Positions 1 to 7,972 are shown, counted from the first letter of the stretch. The stretch is DNA of 50,700 nt from Burkholderiaceae bacterium (GCA_014879655.1 JACSRS010000084.1:1-50700), one strand, 5' to 3'. The notes: generated by a model from the sequence alone, not told the origin. Made by a program: numbers and translations.

Positions 1-1152
1 CCGCATGATGAGCGCTATCAGCGTGCTTTTCCCCGCGCCGTTTTCACCGGTAAGGGCCAGCGTTTCGCCGCCCACAATATCGAGATTGAAATCCTGGAAC
101 ACTGGGTTCCGCCCCGGATAGGCAAACGCTACCGAGCGTAACGAGATCGAACCCGATGATATTTGCAGTGGTGGCGCGCCAGAGGGATTCCGCTCAGGTT
201 GTGCCTGAAAAATCTCCAGCATGCGGGCCATTGACGCTTTGGCATGCTGGGTTTGCCCCCAAGCTCCAGCAAATGCGCTCACGGGACGAGTCAGCAAAGT
301 CGTGTACAGCAGGAACGAGACCAACTCGCCCTTGCCCAGTTCTCCAGACTGGATGCGTTCACCCGCAAACCACAGCAAAACCAGGGCGCCCATGGAAGCC
401 AGCCAAAATACGCCGGGACCCAGACCCATCTCGATCCACTGCTGGCGAATCTTCAAGCGCGTAATTTCATCGACCCTGGCCGCGTACCGCGCAGATTCAA
501 TCGGTTCGCGCGTGAAGGACTTGATGGCTGGCAACATCTGGAGGTTTTCCTCCTCGACAGCAAATGCCTGCGCGTGCGCTTCTTGAAGTGCATTCGAAAG
601 CGGCCTGATTTCGCGCCCGAACAATTTCACCAACACGTAAAACACCGGCACAGCCAATATGGCAAACAGTGCCAGCGTGGTGTCGATGGTGAACATCATC
701 ACCATGGAGCCCGCCAGAGTCAGCGCCATGGGCAGGAAACTGACAACGGTACTGCTGAGGTAGTGCCCGATCATCGCCACGTCGTCAGAAAGAATGGACA
801 GGATGCGGCCCTGCTGGCGCTGCTGGAAATAGCCGACTGGCAAGCTCTGGATGTGGTCATACAGCCGGATGCGGATGTCGGCCAGCACCAGCGCCGATCG
901 GCGCGAATACATGTATCCCGCCGCCACCTGGAGCAGTGCCTGACCGGTGAAAAGTACGCCGAGCAGAAGCAAAAGCTGATCTGTCGCGACCGACCGGCCG
1001 TCAAAGATATCGCCGGCAAAACGTCCACCCAGCCATGGAAGGGTCAACGAGACCAGTGTCTCGGCCGACATGAACAGCGCCCCCAGCCACAGGGCTCGGG
1101 CGTGCGGCCGGGCAAAACTGGCCAGTGCAGCACCAAAACCCGAATAGTTCAC
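1..1152 (-). CDS. ABC exporter, membrane plus ATPase half-transporter (3' end cut by window)
   Basis: Reading the minus strand from a GTG at 1152 gives 384 uninterrupted codons running off the left edge. The visible part is a type I exporter fold: about six hydrophobic segments (roughly residues 20-40, 55-80, 130-180, 245-300), then the start of the nucleotide-binding domain with Walker A GENGAGKST at residues 369-377. Q-loop, signature motif and Walker B would lie outside the window. It would sit in the inner membrane and export a substrate driven by ATP; there is no peptidase C39 domain at the N-terminus. The GTG start overlaps the stop of the upstream nucleotidyltransferase by four bases (GTGA), so the two are translationally coupled. 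That partner suggests export of a small peptide product, but MsbA-like lipid export cannot be excluded from this fragment. Confidence 0.88.
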   Translation of the reverse strand, partial: MNYSGFGAALASFARPHARALWLGALFMSAETLVSLTLPWLGGRFAGDIFDGRSVATDQLLLLLGVLFTGQALLQVAAGYMYSRRSALVLADIRIRLYDHIQSLPVGYFQQRQQGRILSILSDDVAMIGHYLSSTVVSFLPMALTLAGSMVMMFTIDTTLALFAILAVPVFYVLVKLFGREIRPLSNALQEAHAQAFAVEEENLQMLPAIKSFTREPIESARYAARVDEITRLKIRQQWIEMGLGPGVFWLASMGALVLLWFAGERIQSGELGKGELVSFLLYTTLLTRPVSAFAGAWGQTQHAKASMARMLEIFQAQPERNPSGAPPLQISSGSISLRSVAFAYPGRNPVFQDFNLDIVGGETLALTGENGAGKSTLIALIMR

Positions 1153-2258
1153 CGAGGCTCCCCCATGCCGGCGTTGCGGCCGAGCCTGGACGTTGACGCA
1201 CGGATGACATCTGCCAGGCTGTCATGGAACGGCAGGGTAAAACCGATCCTGACCAGGCCGTCTGCACGCCCTTCCAGTCGACCTGGCCAATCATTGGCGA
1301 TCCATCGGCGAAGATAAGCTGCCCGCAGTCGGCCAAGCTGCAGACTCTCGCGCAAAGAATGAAGGAACGCCTGTTCCGGATTCGAGGGCCACGGTTTCAG
1401 CAGCAGATCCAGCCAGGTCAGCGTGGCCCATGCAGCACCCACCAGCCCGGTCGAGCGGATGCGCTGCGCTACAAGCTCAGGGTCCATGGTTCGATGCCGC
1501 ACAAAATGGACGATATCTGCCACCCGATTCAATCCGGCATGCCGGGAGCAGACATATTTGGTGACAGCAGGGTGAAGCAGCATCATGGCCACAGTGTCCT
1601 CATCGGACATCCGCCAGCCAGCCGATACCCGGATGCGGCCTTCCAGCAACGAGGGAACCATGGCGTATCTTGTGCGACCGGGCGCCAGCACATCCCAGTG
1701 CAGATCAATGTCGACACTTCCGCGCTGCCAGGTTTCTTCGTGTGCACTTGCGTTGTCTCCGGCCAAAACGAACCCACGAGATTTCAACACTTCCGAAACC
1801 ACGCCGCGGTCAGCGCGATTGATCAACAGGTCGATGTCAGACGCGCTGCGCACATGCGGCACTCGATAGAGTTCCATCCGTGTCGCAACGCCCTTGAATA
1901 CCAGGTGCAGGATCTCCCGTTCATCAAAATCCTGCGTGATCTGACGCATCGCGTGTGTCTGGAGCAGGAAGCTGGCGCGGGCAGCACGATCCAATTCCTG
2001 CATCCGCTCCGCTGCGCCGGGTACCAAGCTGTCAAGCAGCCCCTGCCGCCTGCACCAGTCCAACCAGAAGCCGGTCAGACCGTGCCAGGTCAGAAAGTCG
2101 AGAAATTCGTGCGACTGCTGCCCTGCCAGCGGGAACGCGCCAAACCGGGAATCGTCCCAACTCGCCGCTTCTGCGTCGGGATCACCCAACACCGGTATCA
2201 GCGCCATCCGGTGCGCCATCCATCGATCCGGGCGAGTCGGGTCTCCGATAGAGATCAT
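1149..2258 (-). CDS. Nucleotidyltransferase family protein (NTP_transf_5 type)
   Basis: The 369-residue product carries the hallmarks of the uncharacterised NTP_transf_5 family: a FKG segment near residue 122, the metal-binding motif SDIDLL at 140-145 and a third acidic element VDIDLHW at 182-188. The C-terminal half is helical and unassigned. Family members are often found in RiPP clusters, notably lasso-peptide clusters where a nucleotidyltransferase accompanies an HPr-kinase-like protein and an ABC exporter (family knowledge). Here the ABC exporter follows immediately with a four-base overlap. The ATG at 2258 follows an in-frame TGA by one codon, so no longer start exists in this frame. 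The actual substrate is unknown. Base composition looks less GC-rich than in tldD and rodA nearby, which would suit an accessory origin. Confidence 0.8.
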   Translation of the reverse strand: MISIGDPTRPDRWMAHRMALIPVLGDPDAEAASWDDSRFGAFPLAGQQSHEFLDFLTWHGLTGFWLDWCRRQGLLDSLVPGAAERMQELDRAARASFLLQTHAMRQITQDFDEREILHLVFKGVATRMELYRVPHVRSASDIDLLINRADRGVVSEVLKSRGFVLAGDNASAHEETWQRGSVDIDLHWDVLAPGRTRYAMVPSLLEGRIRVSAGWRMSDEDTVAMMLLHPAVTKYVCSRHAGLNRVADIVHFVRHRTMDPELVAQRIRSTGLVGAAWATLTWLDLLLKPWPSNPEQAFLHSLRESLQLGRLRAAYLRRWIANDWPGRLEGRADGLVRIGFTLPFHDSLADVIRASTSRLGRNAGMGEPR

Positions 2259-2401
2259 GACTCAATCACATCCAGCACTGGTGCACGCGCCGCGACAGTG
2301 ATCATCACCCGATCCACGCACGGCAAATGAGCAAGACGGCATTTACCGATCATAGGGCGAACGTTCTTGCCCACTCCCGTGAATGACCTGGCAGTCAGCA
2401 C
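2255..2401 (-). pseudogene. Possible 3' remnant of a gene formerly upstream of the nucleotidyltransferase
   Basis: A 48-codon open frame ends in a TGA that overlaps the nucleotidyltransferase ATG in the ATGA arrangement typical of intact operons. The predicted peptide contains LAHLPCVDRV and ends RAPVLDVIES. Its hydrophobic ending reminds me of the C-terminus of HPr-kinase-like proteins from lasso-peptide clusters, but this is a weak resemblance. The frame is closed upstream by a TGA just before a GTG at 2401, only 34 bases from the aroG stop. There is no clear ribosome binding site. It may be the truncated tail of a kinase lost by deletion, a short leader ORF, or chance. Confidence 0.35.
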
Positions 2402-2434
2402 TCAGAGAAATCCGGGAATGCCACCTCCCCGGGA

Positions 2435-3556
2435 TCAGCTCCGCCGCGCCTTCACCGCCTCGTCCAGAACCTGCAGCACCGTCAGCGAATCATCCCAGCC
2501 GATGCAGGCGTCGGTGATGCTCCGGCCGTATTCGAGCTTGGCAACGTCGTCCTTGCCGGCGGTGAACTTCTGTGCGCCCGGGTTGATGTGGCTTTCGACC
2601 ATCAGGCCGAAGATATGCCGCGAGCCGCTTGCGATCTGGCTGGCGATGTCGCGCGCCACGTCCACCTGGCGCTCGTGCTTCTTGGAACTGTTGGCGTGGC
2701 TGCAATCGACCATCAGCGTGGCCGGCAGTTTGGCCGATTCCAGTTCCTTGCAGGCCGCTGCCACGCTGGCCGCGTCATAGTTGGGCGCCTTGCCGCCGCG
2801 CAGGATGACGTGGCAGTCCTTGTTGCCGTTGGTCTGCACGATGGCAACCTGACCATTCTTGTGCACCGACAGGAAGTGGTGGCCGCGCGCTGCTGCCTGG
2901 ATGGCGTCGGTGGCAATCTTGATGTTGCCGTCGGTGCCGTTCTTGAAGCCGATCGGAGCCGACAGGCCCGAAGCCAGCTCGCGGTGCACCTGGCTCTCGG
3001 TGGTGCGCGCGCCGATCGCACCCCAGGCGATCAGGTCGCCGATGTACTGCGGCGAGATCACGTCCAGGAACTCGCTGCCCGCCGGCAGGCCCAGCCGGTT
3101 GATCTCGATGAGCAGCTGACGTGCAATGCGCAGGCCTTCGTCGATGCGGTAGCTCTCGTCCAGGTAGGGGTCGTTGATCAGGCCCTTCCAGCCGACGGTG
3201 GTGCGCGGCTTTTCGAAGTACACGCGCATCACGATCTCCAGCGTGTCGGCATAACGGTCGCGCAGCGGCTTCAGGCGCCGTGCGTAGTCCAGCGCGGCGG
3301 CCGGGTCGTGAATCGAGCACGGGCCGATCACCACCAACAGGCGGTCGTCCTTGCCGGCCATGATGCTGTGGATCGATTTGCGGGTGTCGGTGATCAGCTT
3401 CTCGGCCGGCGTGCCGCCGATCGGAAAGAATCGGATCAGATGTTCAGGAGGAGGCAACACGGTAATGTCCTTGATGCGGGCGTCGTCGGTCTGGCTGGTT
3501 CGGTCGGCAGGACGCTGGTGCCAGGCATCAACGGAGGGGTTGCTCTTGCTGTTCAT
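2435..3556 (-). CDS. aroG: 3-deoxy-7-phosphoheptulonate (DAHP) synthase, class I
   Basis: Condenses phosphoenolpyruvate and erythrose 4-phosphate to DAHP, the first step of the shikimate pathway, in the cytoplasm. The 373-residue protein shows family landmarks: GPCSIHDP near the N-terminus, the KPRTTVGWKGL substrate loop and SHANSSKKH late in the chain. Length is slightly above the E. coli paralogues (about 350) because of a polar N-terminal extension. I chose the ATG at 3556 because AAGGAG lies seven bases upstream; a frame continuing 14 codons further to 3598 has no such site. A transcription attenuator with an aromatic leader peptide precedes the gene, so expression should follow charging of tRNA for Phe, Tyr or Trp. 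Which amino acid inhibits the enzyme (aroF, aroG or aroH type) cannot be decided here. Confidence 0.95.
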   Translation of the reverse strand: MNSKSNPSVDAWHQRPADRTSQTDDARIKDITVLPPPEHLIRFFPIGGTPAEKLITDTRKSIHSIMAGKDDRLLVVIGPCSIHDPAAALDYARRLKPLRDRYADTLEIVMRVYFEKPRTTVGWKGLINDPYLDESYRIDEGLRIARQLLIEINRLGLPAGSEFLDVISPQYIGDLIAWGAIGARTTESQVHRELASGLSAPIGFKNGTDGNIKIATDAIQAAARGHHFLSVHKNGQVAIVQTNGNKDCHVILRGGKAPNYDAASVAAACKELESAKLPATLMVDCSHANSSKKHERQVDVARDIASQIASGSRHIFGLMVESHINPGAQKFTAGKDDVAKLEYGRSITDACIGWDDSLTVLQVLDEAVKARRS

Positions 3557-3596
3557 CAAAGGCTCCTTGAGAAAAAATCGGGGTGGCTTGGGGCAC

Positions 3597-3632
3597 AAAA
3601 AAACCGCCGGGCTGTGAAGCTGCGGCGGTTTT
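3597..3632 (-). terminator. Intrinsic terminator (3:4 hairpin) of the aroG attenuator
   Basis: On the minus strand AAAACCGCCG and CGGCGGTTTT flank a loop of about 13-14 bases, followed by more T, giving a GC-rich stem with a seven-T tail. It lies between the leader peptide stop (3651) and the aroG start (3556), so it acts in cis before the gene. Confidence 0.85.
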
Positions 3633-3684
3633 CAGTGAGGGGTGGGGTGCTTACGCGCTCGCCTCTCGTCCGCCGGGGACAGAG
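3597..3684 (-). promoter_or_regulatory. Aromatic amino acid transcription attenuator upstream of aroG
   Basis: Four pairing segments are visible on the minus-strand transcript. Segment 1 (3677-3684) pairs with segment 2 (3663-3671) over eight base pairs with one bulged G and a five-base loop, inside the leader ORF just after the aromatic codons. Segment 2 also holds CGGCGG (3670-3675), which can pair perfectly with CCGCCG of segment 3 (3623-3628) as antiterminator. Segment 3 alternatively pairs with CGGCGG of segment 4 (3604-3609), and the following run of seven T (3597-3603) makes this an intrinsic terminator. The layout matches classical trp/phe-type attenuators. Pairings were worked out by eye, without folding energies. 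Confidence 0.85.
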
Positions 3685-3722
3685 AACCAAAAATAAAAAA
3701 AGCTGGCACTGCGAATTTGCAT
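3651..3722 (-). CDS. Leader peptide of the aroG attenuator (23 aa)
   Basis: A 24-codon frame starts with ATG at 3722 and ends with TAA at 3651. Codons 8-13 (3684-3701) read FFYFWF: four Phe, one Tyr and one Trp in a run of six. Such a run followed by competing hairpins and a terminator is diagnostic of ribosome-mediated attenuation. Stalling when aromatic aminoacyl-tRNAs are scarce should free the downstream antiterminator and allow aroG transcription. The peptide itself probably has no function after synthesis. It lies between the tldD stop and aroG, about 95 bases before the aroG start. Confidence 0.88.
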   Translation of the reverse strand: MQIRSASFFYFWFSVPGGREASA

Positions 3723-3796
3723 AAGGCGCGAATGTAGCACAGCCGACCTTGCCGCCCGCTGACGGCGTACCGCCCCCATTTGCAATTGCCGAAGAA

Positions 3797-5257
3797 TCAG
3801 GCGGTGCCGCCCACGGTGAGCCCTTCGATGCGCAGCGTCGGCTGGCCCACGCCCACCGGCACGCTCTGGCCCTCCTTGCCGCAGGTGCCCACGCCGCTGT
3901 CCAGGCGCATGTCGTTGCCGATCATCGTGACCCTTTTCAGCGCCTCGGGACCGCTGCCGACGATGGTGGCGCCTTTCACCGGGTACTGGATCTTGCCGTT
4001 TTCGACCCAGAACGCTTCGCTGGCTGAAAACACGAACTTGCCCGAGGTGATGTCGACCTGCCCGCCGGCAAAGTTGGTGGCGTACAGGCCCTTCTGGATG
4101 CTCGCCACGATCTCCTGCGGGTCGCGGTCGCCGCCCGGCATGTAGGTGTTGGTCATGCGCGGCATCGGCACGTGGGCGTAGCTTTCGCGCCGGCCGTTGC
4201 CGGTGGGCTTGACGCCCGACAGGCGCGCGTTCATCGAGTCCTGGATGTAGCCCCTGAGGATGCCGTCCTCGATCAGCACGTTGCACTGGGTGGCGTGGCC
4301 CTCGTCGTCCACATTCAGCGAGCCGCGCCGGTCGGTGATGGTGCCGTCGTCCAGCACCGTGACGCCCTTGGCGGCCACGCGCTGGCCGATGCGGCCGCTG
4401 AAGGCGCTGGAGCCTTTGCGGTTGAAGTCACCTTCCAGCCCATGGCCCACGGCCTCGTGCAGCAGCACGCCGGGCCAGCCGGGGCCGAGCACCACGGTCA
4501 TCACACCGGCAGGCGCCGGGCGCGCCTCCAGGTTGGTCAGCGCCGCCTTCACCGCGTCGTCCACATATTCGGCGATCTGCGCATCCGAGAAATACGCCAG
4601 CCCAAAACGCCCGCCGCCGCCGCCCGAACCCACTTCGCGCCGGCCCTTCTGCTCGGCAATCACCGTCACCGACAGTCGCACCAGCGGCCGCACATCGGCC
4701 GCCAGCGTGCCGTCGGCCCGCGCCACCATCACCACGTCGTATTCGCTGGCCAGGCCCGCCATCACCTGCACGATGCGCGGGTCGCGCGAACGGGCCAGCT
4801 TTTCCACCCGGCCCAGCAGTTCCACCTTGGCCGTGCTGTCCAGCGTGGCAATCGGGTCCAGCCCGTTGTACAGCGAGCGGCTGCCCGCCACCTTGCGCGC
4901 CCGCGTCTTCACCCGGCGGCTTTGCGCGGCCGATGAGATGGTGCGCACCGTGCGCGCAGCGTCCATCAGCGAGGCTTCCGAGATGTCGTCCGAATAGGCA
5001 AACGCCGTCTTTTCCCCGGCAACCGCCCGCACGCCCACGCCCTGGTCGATGCTGAAGCTGCCGGTCTTGACGATGCCTTCTTCCAGGCTCCAGCCTTCGG
5101 AGCGGGTGTACTGGAAGTAGAGATCGGCATCATCGACCTTGTGAGCGGTGATCTCGGCCAGCGCGCGCGTCAGGTGCGATTCGTTCAGGCCGAAAGGCGT
5201 CAGCAACAGGGCCTGGGCGGTGGCCAGGCGTTCGAGGGTGGGTTCGCGGGAAATCAT
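3797..5257 (-). CDS. tldD: Metalloprotease TldD
   Basis: TldD works with TldE/PmbA as a heterodimeric zinc protease; known roles include microcin B17 and CcdA processing. The 486-residue length fits E. coli TldD (481). The zinc-binding motif HEAVGH sits at residues 267-272, followed by GLEGDF, both family signatures, and the C-terminus carries the conserved RIEGLTVGG-type ending. I take the ATG at 5257; an upstream extension of 20 codons to 5317 is rich in Ala and Pro and lacks family similarity. No pmbA is in the window. It lies 105 bases downstream of the YegP-like gene on the same strand, with a terminator-like hairpin between, so it probably has its own promoter. Confidence 0.95.
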   Translation of the reverse strand: MISREPTLERLATAQALLLTPFGLNESHLTRALAEITAHKVDDADLYFQYTRSEGWSLEEGIVKTGSFSIDQGVGVRAVAGEKTAFAYSDDISEASLMDAARTVRTISSAAQSRRVKTRARKVAGSRSLYNGLDPIATLDSTAKVELLGRVEKLARSRDPRIVQVMAGLASEYDVVMVARADGTLAADVRPLVRLSVTVIAEQKGRREVGSGGGGGRFGLAYFSDAQIAEYVDDAVKAALTNLEARPAPAGVMTVVLGPGWPGVLLHEAVGHGLEGDFNRKGSSAFSGRIGQRVAAKGVTVLDDGTITDRRGSLNVDDEGHATQCNVLIEDGILRGYIQDSMNARLSGVKPTGNGRRESYAHVPMPRMTNTYMPGGDRDPQEIVASIQKGLYATNFAGGQVDITSGKFVFSASEAFWVENGKIQYPVKGATIVGSGPEALKRVTMIGNDMRLDSGVGTCGKEGQSVPVGVGQPTLRIEGLTVGGTA

Positions 5258-5286
5258 TCGGACATTGTAGGGAGCAGACGCAAGAA

Positions 5287-5315
5287 GGGCCGCCGCAAGG
5301 GGATTGCAGCGGCCC
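5287..5315 (-). terminator. Probable intrinsic terminator after the YegP-like gene
   Basis: On the minus strand GGGCCGC (5309-5315) and GCGGCCC (5287-5293) form a seven-base-pair perfect stem followed by TTCTT. It lies 48 bases after the YegP-like stop and before tldD. The T tail is short, so termination may be partial. Confidence 0.55.
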
Positions 5316-5362
5316 AAAAAGCCAACGGCCCGGAGTGACCGGGGCCCGGGCGCGGGAAAGAA

Positions 5363-5698
5363 TCAGACCGTCTGGTCGTCGGTCGCGGCGCCGGGCCCGT
5401 TGGTCTTGCAGGACTCGATGCCGTTGTCGCGGGCTTTCTCGCCCGAATACATCTGGCTCTGGCCGATCACCTGCCCGTTGCCCGCCTTGAGCGTGAAGTA
5501 CGGCGAGCCGTCCTTGCCGACCAGGCGCCCATAACGCGCATCGTCGCCCGAATTCTTCTGCACCGACGCAATGCCGTTGAGCGCACTGGCCTTGGACTCA
5601 TACATCTCGCTGGACAGGATGATCTGGCCATTGCCCGCGAGCAGGTTGAAGAAATACTTGTCGTTCTTGGACTTTTTCAGCTGGAATTTGCCTGCCAT
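5363..5698 (-). CDS. YegP family protein (two DUF1508 repeats)
   Basis: The 111-residue protein consists of two tandem copies of the same motif: FNLLAGNGQIILSSEMY near residues 17-33 and FTLKAGNGQVIGQSQMY near 68-84, each followed by a helix beginning with a K/E-A-x-x-NGI pattern. This is the arrangement of E. coli YegP (110 residues). The structure of the family is known as a small alpha/beta repeat fold, but no biochemical activity is established. The start at 5698 has a plausible AGGAG-like site a few bases upstream. It stands alone, bounded by a terminator-like hairpin downstream. Confidence 0.93.
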   Translation of the reverse strand: MAGKFQLKKSKNDKYFFNLLAGNGQIILSSEMYESKASALNGIASVQKNSGDDARYGRLVGKDGSPYFTLKAGNGQVIGQSQMYSGEKARDNGIESCKTNGPGAATDDQTV

Positions 5699-5836
5699 GA
5701 AGTTCTCCTGGGGGTTGTCAAAACACGGTTGACCCCCGCATTTTGACCACGATCACCCCCGCGCTGCAACCGCACGCACGGCAGGCCGCGCCCGTCAACA
5801 GGCGCTTGTGTGCAAACTGTCACGCCGGCGTGGCAC

Positions 5837-6712
5837 TCAGACCCCGCCCAGAAACCGGAACAGCACCGCGTCGTCGGCTTCGGCCAGTCCAGCCAGATGG
5901 GCGCGCTCGAAGACCCGGCTGGCCTGCGCGCCCAGTGGCGCGTCGGCGCCGGCGGCCAGCGCTTCGGCCAGCGCCAGCCGCGAATCTTTTTCCAGCAGCG
6001 TGACGTGGGCGCGCGCCGGCTCCAGGTCGCCTGCCACCGCGCGGCGCATGCGCTCCATGCCGATCCAGCTCTGGCCGCTGGAGCGCTCGATCACATCCAG
6101 CGTCGTGCCCAGGTTCAGCCCCAGCTGTTGCGCCAGCACCATCACTTCGGCGGCGCCGGCAAGGTTGATCGCCGCCAGCAGGTTGTTCACCAGCTTGGTG
6201 CGGGCGCCGTCGCCCACGCGCTGGCTGACGCGAAACACCGGGTTGGCCAGCGCGTCCAGCAGCTCGCGGTGGGCGTCAAAATGCGCGTCTTCGCAGGCCA
6301 CCATCAGGCTCATCGTGCCGTCGCGGGCGCGCACCGGGCCGCCGGACATCGGCGCGTCGATGGTGTGCACACCCAGCGCAGCCAGGCGCTGGGCGAAGCG
6401 TTCGGTGTCGGCCGGTGCGATGGTCGGGCACAGCAACACGGTACGGCCCGGCTGCAGGCCCGTCGTGACGCCGTGCGCGCCGAACAGCGCCTCTTCGGTC
6501 TGTGCCGCATCGACCACGCAGACAATAACGACTTCTGAATCAATAGCAACATTGCACGAATTGACGCTGGCTATGGCCCCAAAACGTTCCAAATTGGTGA
6601 TTTTGGGGGTGTCGGGATCGTACACGCGCACGGTCCAGCCGCGCGCGAGCAGGTTCTGCGCCATGGCGCCGCCCATGTTGCCGGTACCGATGATGCCTGC
6701 AGGGATGGGCAT
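5837..6712 (-). CDS. NAD(P)-dependent beta-hydroxyacid dehydrogenase (3-hydroxyisobutyrate/tartronate semialdehyde reductase family)
   Basis: The 291-residue protein has the N-terminal Rossmann motif GIIGTGNMGGAMA (residues 6-18), the substrate-binding segment DAPMSGGPVRARDG near 119-132 and the catalytic-lysine segment TKLVNNLL near 173-180, matching the 3-hydroxyisobutyrate dehydrogenase superfamily. Members reduce or oxidise small 3-hydroxy acids; the exact substrate cannot be set from sequence. Residues 39-58 are encoded by a copy of the dispersed repeat described separately, whose composition is more AT-rich than the rest of the gene. The region falls after the second beta strand, where family members vary. 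It lies 71 bases downstream of rodA on the same strand, with no evident functional link. Confidence 0.9.
   Translation of the reverse strand: MPIPAGIIGTGNMGGAMAQNLLARGWTVRVYDPDTPKITNLERFGAIASVNSCNVAIDSEVVIVCVVDAAQTEEALFGAHGVTTGLQPGRTVLLCPTIAPADTERFAQRLAALGVHTIDAPMSGGPVRARDGTMSLMVACEDAHFDAHRELLDALANPVFRVSQRVGDGARTKLVNNLLAAINLAGAAEVMVLAQQLGLNLGTTLDVIERSSGQSWIGMERMRRAVAGDLEPARAHVTLLEKDSRLALAEALAAGADAPLGAQASRVFERAHLAGLAEADDAVLFRFLGGV
6540..6597 (+). repeat. Dispersed repeat copy A, inside the beta-hydroxyacid dehydrogenase gene
   Basis: Core ATAGC (6543-6547), 14 bases, then TTGACGCTGG (6561-6570) followed by GCC and an A-rich tail. The element lies antisense to the gene and keeps its reading frame open. 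Confidence 0.75.
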
Positions 6713-6783
6713 GAGTGGTTTTCCTTCAGAGAGGGGAAAGGGTTTGCCGGTAACTCGACGGCGTCACAGGCACGATGCCGGGT

Positions 6784-7938
6784 TCACGACTGGATCAGCC
6801 GCCGGGCGCCGGCGATCGACATCAGGATGCCCAGGCACAGGCCCAGCATCACCATCGCCGTGCCGCCGTAGCTGATGAACGGCAGCGGCACGCCCACCAC
6901 CGGCAGGATGCCGCTGACCATGCCCATATTCACAAAGGCGTACGAGAAAAAGATCATCGCAATCGCCCCGGCCAGCAGGCGCGAGAACAGCGTGGGCGCC
7001 TCGGCCGCGATCAGCAGAGCCCGAATTACCAGAAACAGGAAGATGCCGATCAGGATCAGGTTGCCCACCAGCCCGAACTCCTCGGAAAACGCGGCAAAGA
7101 TGAAGTCGGTGGTGCGCTCGGGGATGAATTCCAGGTGCGTCTGCGTGCCCTGCATGAAGCCCTTGCCCCAGATCCCGCCCGCGCCGATGGCGATCATGCC
7201 CTGGATGATGTGAAAGCCCTTGCCCAGCGGGTCGCGCGTCGGGTCCAGCAGCGTGCAGATGCGCTGCTGCTGGTAGTCGTGCAGGATGGGCCAGCGGTAA
7301 CCGCTGGCGCACAGCGTCGGCTCGAAGATCACCAGCAGACTGATGCCCACCGCTGCCAGCAGCAGGGGCGGAATCACCAGTTTCCACGAGAGCCCGGCGA
7401 AGTAGATGACAGAAACCCCCGCCATCAGCACCAGCAGCGCCGTGCCCAGGTCGGGCTGCTTCATGATCAGCCCCACCGGCACCGCGAGCAGCGCGCCGGC
7501 AACCAGGAAGTCCAGCGGCCGCAACTGCCCCTCCCGCTTCTGGAACCACCAGGCCAGCATCAGCGGCATCGCGATCTTCATGATTTCACTGGGCTGGATC
7601 ACGATGCCCACGTTCAGCCAGCGCCGCGCCCCTTTCTTGGTCAGCCCGAAGATGGCCACCGCTATCAGCAGGGCCACGCCCACCGTGTACAGCGGCACCG
7701 CCAGCGCCATCAGCCGCTGCGGCGGCACCTGCGCCACCACGAACATGATGGTGCCGGCGATCAGCATGTTGCGGCCATGGTCGACAAACCGCGTGCCATG
7801 GTCGTAACCGGACGAATACATGGCCAGCAGGCCGGCGCAGGCCAGCATGAACACGGCAAAAGCCAGCGGACCGTCAAAGCCCCGAATCAGCGGGCGCAGG
7901 CGCCGCCACAGCGGGGGTTGGTCGAAAACAGAGGCCAT
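6784..7938 (-). CDS. rodA: Rod-shape peptidoglycan glycosyltransferase RodA (SEDS family)
   Basis: RodA polymerises lipid II into glycan strands in the elongasome, together with PBP2. The 384-residue protein has about ten membrane segments and SEDS landmarks: KKGARRWL followed by QPSEIMK, the PDLGTA loop, FIFAAFSEEFG, and PLPFISYGGTAM near the C-terminus. Start is ATG at 7938; a TTG two codons upstream is less likely. Unusually for a rod-shape gene it is not beside mrdA or mreBCD here: its neighbours are the phoD-like gene upstream and the dehydrogenase downstream. A second SEDS protein, FtsW, is encoded in the dcw cluster at 25493-26746, so the two paralogues are separable by context. Confidence 0.95.
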   Translation of the reverse strand: MASVFDQPPLWRRLRPLIRGFDGPLAFAVFMLACAGLLAMYSSGYDHGTRFVDHGRNMLIAGTIMFVVAQVPPQRLMALAVPLYTVGVALLIAVAIFGLTKKGARRWLNVGIVIQPSEIMKIAMPLMLAWWFQKREGQLRPLDFLVAGALLAVPVGLIMKQPDLGTALLVLMAGVSVIYFAGLSWKLVIPPLLLAAVGISLLVIFEPTLCASGYRWPILHDYQQQRICTLLDPTRDPLGKGFHIIQGMIAIGAGGIWGKGFMQGTQTHLEFIPERTTDFIFAAFSEEFGLVGNLILIGIFLFLVIRALLIAAEAPTLFSRLLAGAIAMIFFSYAFVNMGMVSGILPVVGVPLPFISYGGTAMVMLGLCLGILMSIAGARRLIQS

Positions 7939-7972
7939 GCGCAATTATCCCGCGCCGGGCGGCGCGCCCCGG

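Noticed and set aside
244-1317. 357-codon plus-strand frame
   Set aside because: Antisense to the ABC exporter, whose minus-strand frame has clear Walker A and membrane segments.
2259-2434. Lasso-type precursor peptide gene upstream of the nucleotidyltransferase
   Set aside because: The only short frame has no leader/core layout, no Thr at the penultimate leader position followed by a Gly-initiated core, and no ribosome site.
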